Origin: SZUA-76 sp945787585
GTDB taxonomy: Bacteria; Pseudomonadota; Gammaproteobacteria; SZUA-140
NCBI GenBank assembly: GCA_947258425.1
Contig: CAMYIG010000086.1
Coordinates: 1 to 10,637, forward strand
Length of the DNA: 10,637 nt
Direction: 5' to 3'
Positions 1-7,109 of the stretch are shown in pieces. The translations under genes and the position numbers were made by a program. Every line of letters begins with the position of its first letter. The stretch's first letter is position 1. The notes beneath the pieces were generated by a model. It was not told the DNA's origin. It saw only the letters and a list, made by a program, of their open reading frames with translations, and searched no databases.

Positions 1-10
1 ATAACATTCT

Positions 11-15
11 GGAGG
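11..15 (+). promoter_or_regulatory. ribosome binding site of the histone-like gene
   Basis: GGAGG lies seven bases before the ATG at 23. It favours that start over the out-of-frame ATG at 16-18, which is only one base from the GGAGG. Confidence 0.8.
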
Positions 16-22
16 ATGAGTA

Positions 23-376
23 ATGGCGACAAAACGTTCTGCAACCAAGAAGAAGGTGGCGGCAAAGAAGAAGCCTGCTGTCAAAAAGAAAGCTGTAACC
101 AAGAAAAAAGCTGTAACGAAGAAAAAAGTAGCGCCTAAGAAAAAAGCGGCTACTAAAAAGAAAGCTGCTACGAAGAAGAAGGCAGTTAAGAAAAAAGTAG
201 CCACTAAGAAGAAAGCGGCTACTAAAAAGAAGGCTGCTACGAAGAAAAAGGCAGTTAAGAAAAAAGTCGTGAAGAAGAAAGCGGCTAAGAAAAAAGTAGC
301 CACTAAGAAGAAAGCGGCTACTAAAAAGAAAGCGGCGCCCAAGAAGAAAAAGGCAGCAGCTAGAAAAAAGAAGTAG
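23..376 (+). CDS. lysine-rich histone H1-like protein with tandem repeats
   Basis: This 117-residue protein probably binds DNA non-specifically through charge, like bacterial H1-like proteins (AlgP/AlgR3 of Pseudomonas, Hc1 of Chlamydia). I count 59 lysines in 117 residues. Apart from a few Arg, Ser and Pro the rest is Ala, Thr and Val; there is no Asp, Glu or aromatic residue. Most of it is the six-residue theme (A/V)-(A/V)-T-K-K-K. A longer 23-residue unit starts at V36 and V59, with partial copies from V82 and V92. The start at 23 is set by a GGAGG ribosome site at 11-15, seven bases upstream; an ATG at 16 is too close and in another frame. The promoter lies left of the window. The gene ends before a terminator and is convergent with ilvA. 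Low complexity makes assignment to one family uncertain, but the codons keep Lys-Ala-Thr order, so this is a real gene. Confidence 0.85.
   Translation: MATKRSATKKKVAAKKKPAVKKKAVTKKKAVTKKKVAPKKKAATKKKAATKKKAVKKKVATKKKAATKKKAATKKKAVKKKVVKKKAAKKKVATKKKAATKKKAAPKKKKAAARKKK
128..349 (+). repeat. in-gene tandem repeat, 69-bp unit
   Basis: Two full 69-bp units (128-196 and 197-265) differ at only a few, mostly silent positions. A shortened variant (266-295) and a partial unit (296-349) follow. Each full unit encodes 23 residues with three six-residue steps and one five-residue step, ending A-V-K-K-K. Such arrays can gain or lose units by slippage or recombination while staying in frame. Confidence 0.8.
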
Positions 377-441
377 CAATAAGGGGTGAAGTGCGTCAGC
401 TTGATTTATTTTAGCTGTCAGTAACCCCTATGTGTTAGCAA

Positions 442-470
442 ATGGCCCATTAATGGGCCTTTTGCTTTTT
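442..470 (+). terminator. rho-independent terminator of the histone-like gene
   Basis: The perfect palindrome GGCCCATTAATGGGCC (444-459) is followed directly by TTTTGCTTTTT (460-470), a classical stem plus T-tract for the plus strand. The minus strand has only a short T-run after the same stem, so service to the convergent ilvA gene (ending at 494) is possible but weaker. Confidence 0.85.
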
Positions 471-493
471 ATAATGATTAAAAAATCAATGAC

Positions 494-2032
494 TTATGGT
501 GGATTTGATTCTTTCCCTAAAAAGAGTCGATAGGCTGGATTATCATCCTCTTTCCAGTAGTCATAGCCCAGGCTATCAAAATATTCCATTAATTTGAGGT
601 GCTCGCTGGCGTGTGCTTGCAGCCCCACAAGTACACGTCCGTAAGCAGCGCCGTGATTGCGGTAATGGAACAGGCTGATGTTCCAGTGTTGGCCAATATG
701 CGTCAGAAACTTCAGTAATGCGCCCGGTCGTTCAGGAAACTGGAAGCGAAACAGCACTTCATCATTGATTGATTCAGCGTGACCGCCAACCATATGACGA
801 ATGTGCATCTTGGCTGTTTCATTGTCAGTGATGTCAGTGACATCGTAATCACCGTGAGTGAGTCGATCAATCAATGCATTTTTCTCTTTTGCACCGCGAG
901 AAAGTTCGATGCCGACAAAAATATGCGCGTTACGCTCATCTGCATAACGATAATTGAACTCAGTGATGCTCCGTTTGCCAATGAGTTCACAAAATTTCAG
1001 AAAACTACCGGCCTGTTCCGGAATGGTGACGGCGAAGAGTGCCTCGCGTTGCTCGCCGACTTCTGCGCGCTCTGCAACATGACGCAGGCGATCAAAATTG
1101 ATGTTGGCACCGCTATCGATCGCCACCAGCTGCTGGTCATGCGCCTTTTCGCGAGCAACATACTTTTTGAGGCCTGCAACCGCGAGTGCCCCGGCGGGTT
1201 CTGCGATTGAGCGGGTATCATCAAAAATATCCTTAATACCCGCGCAGATTTCATCTGTAGTGACCAGTATGATTTCATCAACATAGTGTTGAGCGACGCG
1301 AAAGGGCTCTGCGCCGACTTGTCGAACCGCGACACCATCAGCAAAGATGCCGACTTGATCGAGCACAACTCGATCATTTTTTGCCAGCGCATGGTGCATG
1401 CTGGGTGCGTCTTCAGGTTCGACGCCAATGACTCTTGTCGTGGGTGATTTGGCCTTAAAATAGGCAGCAACACCGGCAATAAGCCCGCCGCCGCCCACCG
1501 GGACAAAGATCGCATCGATTGGCCTGGTGGTCTGCTGCAATATTTCCATTGCCACAGTGCCCTGGCCCGCAATCACATCCTCATCATCAAAGGGGTGCAC
1601 AAAGGTCATGTGACGTTCGCTGGCTAACTGGTGGGCATGCTCGTACGCTTCATCGTAGGTATCACCATGTAAAATGATCTGCGCCCCATTCTCGCGCACT
1701 GAGTTGACCTTGATCGCCGGTGTCGTTGTTGGCATCACAATCAGCGCCTCGATTCCTTTCTTTTGCGCAGCCAGCGCAAGTCCCTGAGCGTGATTGCCGG
1801 CTGAAGCGGTGATGACCCCTTTCTGTAGGCGATCCTGCGGCAGCGACGCGAGCTTATTATAGGCACCGCGCAATTTAAAGGAAAAAACGGGTTGCAGGTC
1901 TTCTCGTTTTAATAAAATTTCATTGTGGAGTCGTTTGGATAGCGCCGGCATAGCGTCTAGCGGCGTTTTGATCGCAACGTCATACACTGAGGAGTTTTCA
2001 ATCTTTTCTACGTATTTATTTAGCATGGCCAT
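494..2032 (-). CDS. ilvA: threonine ammonia-lyase (threonine deaminase), biosynthetic
   Basis: This PLP enzyme converts L-threonine to 2-oxobutanoate and ammonia, the committed step of isoleucine synthesis in the cytosol. The catalytic domain covers about residues 15-320. Lys53 in S-F-K-L-R-G-A should hold PLP, ASAGNHAQG is at 76-84, and the glycine-rich phosphate-binding loop PVGGGGLIAG is around 178-187. Two ACT-like regulatory domains follow, about 330-402 and 425-495 (the second carries F-P-E-R-P-G-A), as in the allosteric form inhibited by isoleucine. The length of 512 residues is close to the 514 of E. coli IlvA, so it is complete. The start could be either ATG of M-A-M (2032 or 2026); neither has a strong ribosome site. 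The gene is divergent from rpiA and convergent with the histone-like gene. Single-domain catabolic TdcB and serine deaminases are excluded by the double ACT tail. Confidence 0.97.
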   Translation of the reverse strand: MAMLNKYVEKIENSSVYDVAIKTPLDAMPALSKRLHNEILLKREDLQPVFSFKLRGAYNKLASLPQDRLQKGVITASAGNHAQGLALAAQKKGIEALIVMPTTTPAIKVNSVRENGAQIILHGDTYDEAYEHAHQLASERHMTFVHPFDDEDVIAGQGTVAMEILQQTTRPIDAIFVPVGGGGLIAGVAAYFKAKSPTTRVIGVEPEDAPSMHHALAKNDRVVLDQVGIFADGVAVRQVGAEPFRVAQHYVDEIILVTTDEICAGIKDIFDDTRSIAEPAGALAVAGLKKYVAREKAHDQQLVAIDSGANINFDRLRHVAERAEVGEQREALFAVTIPEQAGSFLKFCELIGKRSITEFNYRYADERNAHIFVGIELSRGAKEKNALIDRLTHGDYDVTDITDNETAKMHIRHMVGGHAESINDEVLFRFQFPERPGALLKFLTHIGQHWNISLFHYRNHGAAYGRVLVGLQAHASEHLKLMEYFDSLGYDYWKEDDNPAYRLFLGKESNPP

Positions 2033-2049
2033 ACGTTATCAGTTCAACC

Positions 2050-2078
2050 TTGATTTTCCTACCGAAATTCGTTGTCAA
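2050..2078 (-). promoter_or_regulatory. possible ilvA promoter
   Basis: On the minus strand a perfect TTGACA -35 box lies at 2078-2073. The best -10 at 17-base spacing is AATCAA (2055-2050), a poor match. The implied transcript would have a very short leader before the ATG at 2032, so the true -10 or start may differ. I saw no attenuator-like leader peptide in this gap. Confidence 0.3.
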
Positions 2079-2091
2079 ACGAGCACAAATC

Positions 2092-2120
2092 ATGACATTC
2101 AAGCGCTTCACAGGTATCAT
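2092..2120 (+). promoter_or_regulatory. sigma70-type promoter of rpiA
   Basis: ATGACA at 2092-2097 (five of six to TTGACA) and TATCAT at 2115-2120 (five of six to TATAAT) are separated by exactly 17 bases. Transcription would start near 2127, leaving room for the GGGAG ribosome site at 2138-2142 and a start codon at 2150. It lies in the gap shared with ilvA, so the two genes have back-to-back promoters. Confidence 0.6.
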
Positions 2121-2137
2121 TTCAGGCATCAAATGAT

Positions 2138-2142
2138 GGGAG
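2138..2142 (+). promoter_or_regulatory. ribosome binding site deciding the rpiA start
   Basis: GGGAG is seven bases before the ATG at 2150 and one base before the in-frame ATG at 2144. Normal spacing supports 2150, which also reproduces the E. coli N-terminus. Confidence 0.7.
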
Positions 2143-2149
2143 TATGGAA

Positions 2150-2806
2150 ATGACACAAGATGAAATGAAGAAGATGGTGGCTCACGCGGCGCTGGAGTAT
2201 GTGGAAGCGGGTGCAATTATCGGTGTTGGCACGGGTTCGACCGCCAATCATTTCATTGATGCCCTGGCGGGTATCAAGCATAAAATCGATGGTGCCGTGG
2301 CGAGTTCAGAGGCAACGGCTGCGCGTCTCAAAGGTCATGGTATTGCAGTATTCGAGCTGAACGAGGTGAATGATATCCCCGTTTATGTTGATGGCGCGGA
2401 TGAATCGAATAAGTACCTGCACCTGATTAAAGGTGGTGGTGGCGCGTTGACACGTGAAAAAATCATCGCTGCGGCGAGTGACAAGTTTGTCTGCGTTGCC
2501 GATGGTAGCAAGATGGTCGATATTCTCGGCACCTTCCCGTTGCCGGTTGAGGTGATTCCGATGGCACGCAGCTATGTGGCGCGCGAGATCGTTAAAATGG
2601 GTGGTCAGCCAGTGTTGCGAGAAGGCTTTATCACCGATAACGGGAATCAGATCCTGGATGTGAAAAACCTCTCGATCATGGAGCCGGTTAAGCTTGAAGA
2701 GGCCCTGAATAATATCGTCGGCGTAGTGACGAACGGGCTGTTTGCGATTCGTCCAGCCGATGTGTTGCTGCTGGGTACCGAAGAGGGTGTGAAGGTCATT
2801 ACCTGA
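2150..2806 (+). CDS. rpiA: ribose-5-phosphate isomerase A
   Basis: RpiA interconverts ribose 5-phosphate and ribulose 5-phosphate in the non-oxidative pentose phosphate pathway, in the cytosol. From the ATG at 2150 the protein has 218 residues and begins M-T-Q-D-E, as E. coli RpiA does (219 residues). The phosphate loop GVGTGST is at 25-31. D81-G-A-D84 and K94 of the KGGGGALTREK stretch match the E. coli active site in position, and E103 is the expected general base. An in-frame ATG lies at 2144, but the GGGAG at 2138-2142 is only one base before it and seven before 2150, so I take 2150. The gene is divergent from ilvA and followed after 23 bases by the DUF2905 gene, probably on one transcript. 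All catalytic residues are present; RpiB is unrelated in sequence. Confidence 0.96.
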   Translation: MTQDEMKKMVAHAALEYVEAGAIIGVGTGSTANHFIDALAGIKHKIDGAVASSEATAARLKGHGIAVFELNEVNDIPVYVDGADESNKYLHLIKGGGGALTREKIIAAASDKFVCVADGSKMVDILGTFPLPVEVIPMARSYVAREIVKMGGQPVLREGFITDNGNQILDVKNLSIMEPVKLEEALNNIVGVVTNGLFAIRPADVLLLGTEEGVKVIT

Positions 2807-2829
2807 AGGCGGAGTAATTAACACGCATC

Positions 2830-3033
2830 ATGCAGAAATTTTTGCTTATTGCGGGCGTAGTGTTGCTGATTGTCGGACTCTTATGGCCGTGGATCACTAA
2901 GCTTGGATTGGGCAGACTGCCCGGTGACATTGCCGTTGAAAAGGAAGGATTCAGTTTCTATTTTCCGCTGATGACGTCGATCATTGTCAGTATTGTATTA
3001 TCACTGCTGTTCTGGCTATTTCGTAATAAATAG
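2830..3033 (+). CDS. small two-helix membrane protein, DUF2905 family
   Basis: This 67-residue protein has two hydrophobic helices, about residues 3-22 and 44-63. A short polar loop between them carries G-L-G-R-L-P-G-D-I (26-34), the hallmark of DUF2905. It is an inner-membrane protein of unknown function, and 67 residues is a normal length for the family. A stop codon in frame at 2815 makes 2830 the first possible ATG. The only ribosome-like site, GGAG at 2811-2814, is 15 bases away, so translation may be weak or coupled to rpiA, which ends 23 bases upstream. No promoter is visible in that gap. The stop codon lies inside a strong hairpin. Family assignment rests on the loop motif and topology; I infer no function. 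Confidence 0.88.
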   Translation: MQKFLLIAGVVLLIVGLLWPWITKLGLGRLPGDIAVEKEGFSFYFPLMTSIIVSIVLSLLFWLFRNK

Positions 3034-3041
3034 CCAGCAGC
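3006..3041 (+). terminator. hairpin at convergent gene ends, over the DUF2905 stop codon
   Basis: CTGGCTATTT (3012-3021) pairs perfectly with AAATAGCCAG (3028-3037) around a six-base loop. GCTG (3006-3009) and CAGC (3038-3041) extend the stem across a two-base bulge. The stop codon 3031-3033 is in the right arm. No T-tract follows on either strand, so it is either a non-canonical terminator or a stem protecting mRNA 3' ends. Its position between two convergent genes favours a 3'-end role. Confidence 0.6.
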
Positions 3042-3066
3042 GCGCTTCAAGTATTAACGCTGGCAA

Positions 3067-3081
3067 GTGTTAAAGTAACAC
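3067..3081 (-). other. short inverted repeat over the stop codon of the oxidoreductase gene
   Basis: GTGTTA (3067-3072) and TAACAC (3076-3081) form a six-bp stem with a three-base loop across the stop codon of the minus-strand gene. It is AT-rich and short, with no good T-tract, so it is at most a minor 3'-end element. Confidence 0.25.
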
Positions 3082-6000
3082 GCGCTCAATACCGTCCTGT
3101 TTTTTGACCTTGTCGATAAAGTGCCGTTGCCATTTGTCACCAAAGTAGCGATTAACCAGCTCGACGACGATATAGCGTGGTTCCATGCCGGTCACATCAC
3201 TGTAGCGCGCCAGCCCTTGCTGGCAGGCGGGGCATGAAGTCAGTAGGCGCACTTCGTCATTTTCAACCTTTGGCTTGTTGGTGAGCTGTTCAATGCCTTC
3301 GATCAGCTCTTCTTCTTTGCGGAAGCGCACCTGCGTTGCGACATCGGGACGCGATACCGCAAAAGTACCGGCCTCGCCACAGCAGCGATCGGAGAGCGTG
3401 GTGTCGCCATTCAGCAGTGTACTCGTTACTTTCAGTGGTGAGTGGTGCTTCATCGGTGTATGACAAGGGTCGTGATAGAGGTACTGCACCCCTTCGACGC
3501 CCTCGACTGAAATTCCCTTCTCCATCAGAAACTCGTGGATGTCCATCAGGCGACAGCCGGGGAAGATTTTCTCAAATTCATATTTCAGTAACTGGTCCAT
3601 GCAGGTGCCGCAGGAGACCACCACCGTTTTGATGTCGAGATAATTCAGCGTATTGGCAACACGATGGAACAGCACGCGATTATCGGTGGTAATCTGCTTC
3701 CCCTTCGCCTCATCACCGGATGAGGTCTGCGGATAACCGCAACAGAGATAGCCCGGCGGTAATACCGTCTGCACACCGCTCTCATAGAGCATCGCGAGGG
3801 TGGCCATGCCGACTTCGCTGAAGAGTCTTTCTGAGCCACAGCCGGGAAAATAAAAGACCGCCTCGGTATTTTCATCCGTTTTATCTGGATCACGCAGGAT
3901 CGGAATCGCCTTTTCATCTTCGACCCCGAGCAGCGCGCGCGTGGTCTGATTGGGGATATCTTTGGGCAGCGGTTTTTTCATGAAGTGAATCACCTGCGCC
4001 GGTATCGAAGGTTTACCCGTGGTTGATGTGGGGCGTGCGTCCGGCGCCGGTTTCGGCGACAACGCCTTCAGCATACGATAACCAAGGCGTTGCCCCGCAT
4101 AGCCCCACTGTAACATCACGGTGCGCATGATCTTAATGGAGGCCGCGCTGGTGATGTTGAGGAATGCCATCGCCAGACGCGGGCCAGGGCTGAGGCGAAA
4201 CGGCTGGCGTGACTTCAAAATGGTTCGCATGCGAATCGACACTTCACCGAAATCGATATTGACCGGGCACACCGGCAGGCAGCGATGACACACGGTGCAA
4301 TGGTCTGCAACATCTTCCATCTCATCAAAATGGCGTACCGAAATGCCGCGACGTGTCTGCTCTTCATAGAGGAACGCCTCGATCATCAGGCCGGTGGCAA
4401 GAATTTTGTTGCGCGGTGAATAGAGCAGATTAGCGCGCGGTACATGCGTGGTGCAGACCGGTTTGCACTTACCGCAACGCAGACAGCTACTGATATCGTC
4501 GTTGAGCGCGCCCAGGTCGCTCTCTTCGAGTATCAGCGCTTCCTGTTGCAGTAATCGCAAAGAGGGCGTGTAGGCCTTCTCAAGGCCGGAGCCAGCCAGT
4601 AGCTTGCCGCGATTGAAAAAACCGTTGGGATCGATGCGCTGTTTATACTGCGCAAAGGCGTCGATGCTGCGTTCATCCATGTACTGCATTTTGGTGAGGC
4701 CGATGCCATGCTCACCGGAGATAACCCCGCCAAGCGTTTTGGTGATTTCCATGACGTGATCGACGATATGTTCCGCTGCGCGCATCATCTCATAGTCGTT
4801 GGAATTGACCGGAATATTGGTGTGCACATTGCCGTCGCCCGCGTGCATGTGCAGCGCGACAAAGAGGCGACTGGAGCGGATCTCGCTGTGAATTTCATCG
4901 AGTCGTTTGCGTACCGGGGCCAGCGCCTCGCCGCCAAAGATCTCTTTAAGCGGCTGTTCAATTTCACGGCGGTATGAGATACGCACATCGCGTCGTAACA
5001 GCAGCTTGAAAAGCGTGTCATTGGCGAGAATTTTTGCCGTCTCATCTGCGCTCAGTAATGTGCTTTGCGTCGTGGCGGCGTCATCCATCTGTGCGATCAG
5101 TGTCTGCCAGCGGTTGCGTATCGTCTTTAGATGGGTGCAGGCGGCATCACGTTTTTTCAGAATAATTGCATCACCTTCTTCGCTCGCCTCAAACTGATCA
5201 GAAAACGGCATGGCGGCGAGTCCATGCTCGAGAAAGTGAATCACAGCATCGATCATGCGCAGCTTATTGTCGGTCGACTGCTCGATGTTGATGCGCTCGA
5301 TGTGCTCGTTGTAGATCGCAAGGTTCTCGAGCGGAATCACCACATCTTCATTGATCTTGAAGGCGTTGGTATGGGCAGCGATGGCGGCCGTGCGCCCGCG
5401 ATCGGTCCAGAAACGGCGTCGCGCCTCGGGGGTGACGGCGATAAAACTCTCGGCATCGCGTTGATTGGCGATGTTGGCGATGGCGGCAGCGGCACGCGCC
5501 ACTTCATCGTCATCATTACCGGCAACATCGATCAGCAGCAGCATCTTGGGCAGTTCAGAGCGCAGCGCCTTGGTGGAGTAACCGACGGCGCGCAGATAGC
5601 GCTCATCGAGATGTTCCATCCCGGCGAGCAGTGTCTCTGTCTGCTGTTCGACGTGGTCTTTGATCGCGACAATCGCCGACACCGCTGGGTTCAGGTCTGT
5701 GCCAAAAAACTCCAGGCAGATGGTGCGGGTAAATTTTGGCTGTTCGTGCAGAATAAAGACGGCGGAGGTGATGAAGCCATCGCAACCTTCTTTCTGAATA
5801 CCCGGCAGGCCACCGAGGAATTTGTCGGTAACATCCTTGCCAAGGCCTTGTCGACGAAACGCCTGACCGGGAAAGAGCAGGGTTTCTGACGGCTTAGTGG
5901 GCGTTTCGCCATCTGCGCCGAAATAATTCACGCGAAACTCGACCTTGGCCTGATCGTGAATCTTGCCCAGATTGTGATTGATGCGTTCCACTTCGAGCCA

Positions 6001-6933
6001 CTGGGCGTCGGCTGTTACCATGCGCCACGACACCAGATTATCGAGCGTCGTGCCCCACAGTACCGCTTTCTTGCCGCCAGCATTCATCGCGACATTACCA
6101 CCAATGGTGGAGGCGTCCTGCGAGGTGGGATCGACCGCGAAGACGTAGCACTGTGATTCGGCGCGTTCAGCGACACGGCGCGTCACCACGCCGCATTCGG
6201 CACGCACGGTCGCGACGGGTTCACTGACACCTTCGAGCGTGCGCTGTTTTACCCGCCCAAGCCCTTCCAGTTTTTCAGTATTGATGACTGCTGTCTCAGC
6301 AATCAATGGTACGGCGCCACCGGTGTAGCCGGTACCCCCGCCACGCGGAATGATGGTCAGGTTCAGGTCAATGCAGGCCTCAACCAGCGCACGAACCTCG
6401 CCTTCAGTATCGGGTGTCAGCACCACAAAGGGGAGTTCAACGCGCCAGTCGGTCGCGTCGGTGACGTGTGAAACGCGCGCGATGGCGGTGAAATCGATGT
6501 TATCGGCGCGGGTCACCTTTAACAGGCGTGCTTTGGCTGCACTGCGTAGTATCTTCTGCTGCGGCAGCCAGGCCTCGAATTGATCGACCGCACGACGCGT
6601 GGCGTCCAGCAGGCTGAGTGCGGTTTCGTTATTGTCTGCGCGGTCGATGGTTTGATCGAGGCGGTGGCGCAGCGCGTTGACCAGCGCCTTCCAGCGCTTG
6701 GTGCTATTGATCAGATCGTCCTGAATATAAGGATTGCGCGTCACTACCCACATATCGCCCAGCACCTCAAACAGCATCCGTGCCGAACGCCCGGTGCGAC
6801 GTGTACCGCGCAGCTTATTGAGTTGTTGCCAGCACGCTTCACCGAGAAAGCGAATGACAATCTCGCGGTCGGAAAATGAGGTGTAGTTATAGGGGATTTC
6901 GCGAATCCGCGATGTGGTCGTGGTTTGTTCCAT
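3070..6933 (-). CDS. one-chain FAD-linked oxidase and Fe-S (CCG-domain) oxidoreductase with N-terminal DUF3683
   Basis: This 1287-residue protein probably oxidises a 2-hydroxy acid at FAD and passes electrons through Fe-S clusters to another carrier; the substrate is unknown. The N-terminus (about 8-115, with REIPYNYTSFSDREIVIRFL) resembles DUF3683. A PCMH-type FAD domain follows from about 165, with RGGGTGYTGG at 197-206 and DPTSQDASTIGGN at 268-280. The GlcD-like C-terminal flavin domain has HMHAGDGNVHTN (695-706) and GEHGIG (740-745). Two 4Fe-4S sites follow: C817/C820/C823/C827 and C879/C882/C885/C889. Two CCG units of the HdrD/GlcF type end the chain: C1032, C1064-C1065, C1108/C1111 and C1157, C1184-C1185, C1234/C1237. 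All expected cysteines are present and the frame is open, so it looks functional. A helical insert (about 580-690) is not explained by the flavin fold. The start is the first ATG; its ribosome site is weak. Glycolate or D-lactate oxidase subunits are the nearest known types. Confidence 0.92.
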   Translation of the reverse strand: MEQTTTTSRIREIPYNYTSFSDREIVIRFLGEACWQQLNKLRGTRRTGRSARMLFEVLGDMWVVTRNPYIQDDLINSTKRWKALVNALRHRLDQTIDRADNNETALSLLDATRRAVDQFEAWLPQQKILRSAAKARLLKVTRADNIDFTAIARVSHVTDATDWRVELPFVVLTPDTEGEVRALVEACIDLNLTIIPRGGGTGYTGGAVPLIAETAVINTEKLEGLGRVKQRTLEGVSEPVATVRAECGVVTRRVAERAESQCYVFAVDPTSQDASTIGGNVAMNAGGKKAVLWGTTLDNLVSWRMVTADAQWLEVERINHNLGKIHDQAKVEFRVNYFGADGETPTKPSETLLFPGQAFRRQGLGKDVTDKFLGGLPGIQKEGCDGFITSAVFILHEQPKFTRTICLEFFGTDLNPAVSAIVAIKDHVEQQTETLLAGMEHLDERYLRAVGYSTKALRSELPKMLLLIDVAGNDDDEVARAAAAIANIANQRDAESFIAVTPEARRRFWTDRGRTAAIAAHTNAFKINEDVVIPLENLAIYNEHIERINIEQSTDNKLRMIDAVIHFLEHGLAAMPFSDQFEASEEGDAIILKKRDAACTHLKTIRNRWQTLIAQMDDAATTQSTLLSADETAKILANDTLFKLLLRRDVRISYRREIEQPLKEIFGGEALAPVRKRLDEIHSEIRSSRLFVALHMHAGDGNVHTNIPVNSNDYEMMRAAEHIVDHVMEITKTLGGVISGEHGIGLTKMQYMDERSIDAFAQYKQRIDPNGFFNRGKLLAGSGLEKAYTPSLRLLQQEALILEESDLGALNDDISSCLRCGKCKPVCTTHVPRANLLYSPRNKILATGLMIEAFLYEEQTRRGISVRHFDEMEDVADHCTVCHRCLPVCPVNIDFGEVSIRMRTILKSRQPFRLSPGPRLAMAFLNITSAASIKIMRTVMLQWGYAGQRLGYRMLKALSPKPAPDARPTSTTGKPSIPAQVIHFMKKPLPKDIPNQTTRALLGVEDEKAIPILRDPDKTDENTEAVFYFPGCGSERLFSEVGMATLAMLYESGVQTVLPPGYLCCGYPQTSSGDEAKGKQITTDNRVLFHRVANTLNYLDIKTVVVSCGTCMDQLLKYEFEKIFPGCRLMDIHEFLMEKGISVEGVEGVQYLYHDPCHTPMKHHSPLKVTSTLLNGDTTLSDRCCGEAGTFAVSRPDVATQVRFRKEEELIEGIEQLTNKPKVENDEVRLLTSCPACQQGLARYSDVTGMEPRYIVVELVNRYFGDKWQRHFIDKVKKQDGIERVLL

Positions 6934-7024
6934 TCTCTGTATGATTTATAAAGATTTATTGTTGACAGCCGATGATATTTTCAATGGCATCTGAGCCGAT
7001 AGTTTAACACGCATCAATCTCACT

Positions 7025-7052
7025 GAGACAGTAAATACATGGATGATATAAA
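7025..7052 (+). promoter_or_regulatory. possible promoter of the CNBD-rhodanese gene
   Basis: GAGACA (7025-7030, four of six to TTGACA) and TATAAA (7047-7052) are 16 bases apart, giving a leader of about 50 bases before the ATG at 7110. A second TATAAA at 7076-7081 has no good -35. The 176-base gap 6934-7109 also has to serve the divergent oxidoreductase gene. A TATAAA on the minus strand (6950-6945) is too close to the ATG at 6933 to be convincing. I saw no clear operator or riboswitch here. Confidence 0.35.
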
Positions 7053-7109
7053 CCGCAATCGCGATACAAAAACCCTATAAATTAACAAGATTACATTCCA
7101 TGGACGAAA

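Noticed and set aside
100..345. AAAAAAG runs in the histone-like gene as programmed frameshift sites
   Set aside because: The runs are read as AAA-AAA-Gnn, not in the A-AAA-AAG phase of the dnaX type, and alternative frames lead only to low-complexity products. They are explained by lysine codons.
997..1572. Minus-strand open frame of 191 codons inside ilvA
   Set aside because: It overlaps the conserved catalytic and first ACT regions of ilvA in another frame, and its product resembles no family.
5131..5889. Long plus-strand open frame (252 codons) opposite the large oxidoreductase gene
   Set aside because: The minus-strand frame encodes conserved FAD-domain sequence throughout this stretch. 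The plus-strand translation shows no recognisable domain and no ribosome site.
6962..6990. TTGACA at 6962-6967 as a promoter for the CNBD-rhodanese gene
   Set aside because: No acceptable -10 box lies 16-18 bases downstream, and the site is over 140 bases from the start codon.
7039..7080. Tiny open frame (13 codons) upstream of the CNBD-rhodanese gene, possible leader peptide
   Set aside because: It has no ribosome site, overlaps the likely -10 box, and has no run of regulatory codons or attenuator stems.
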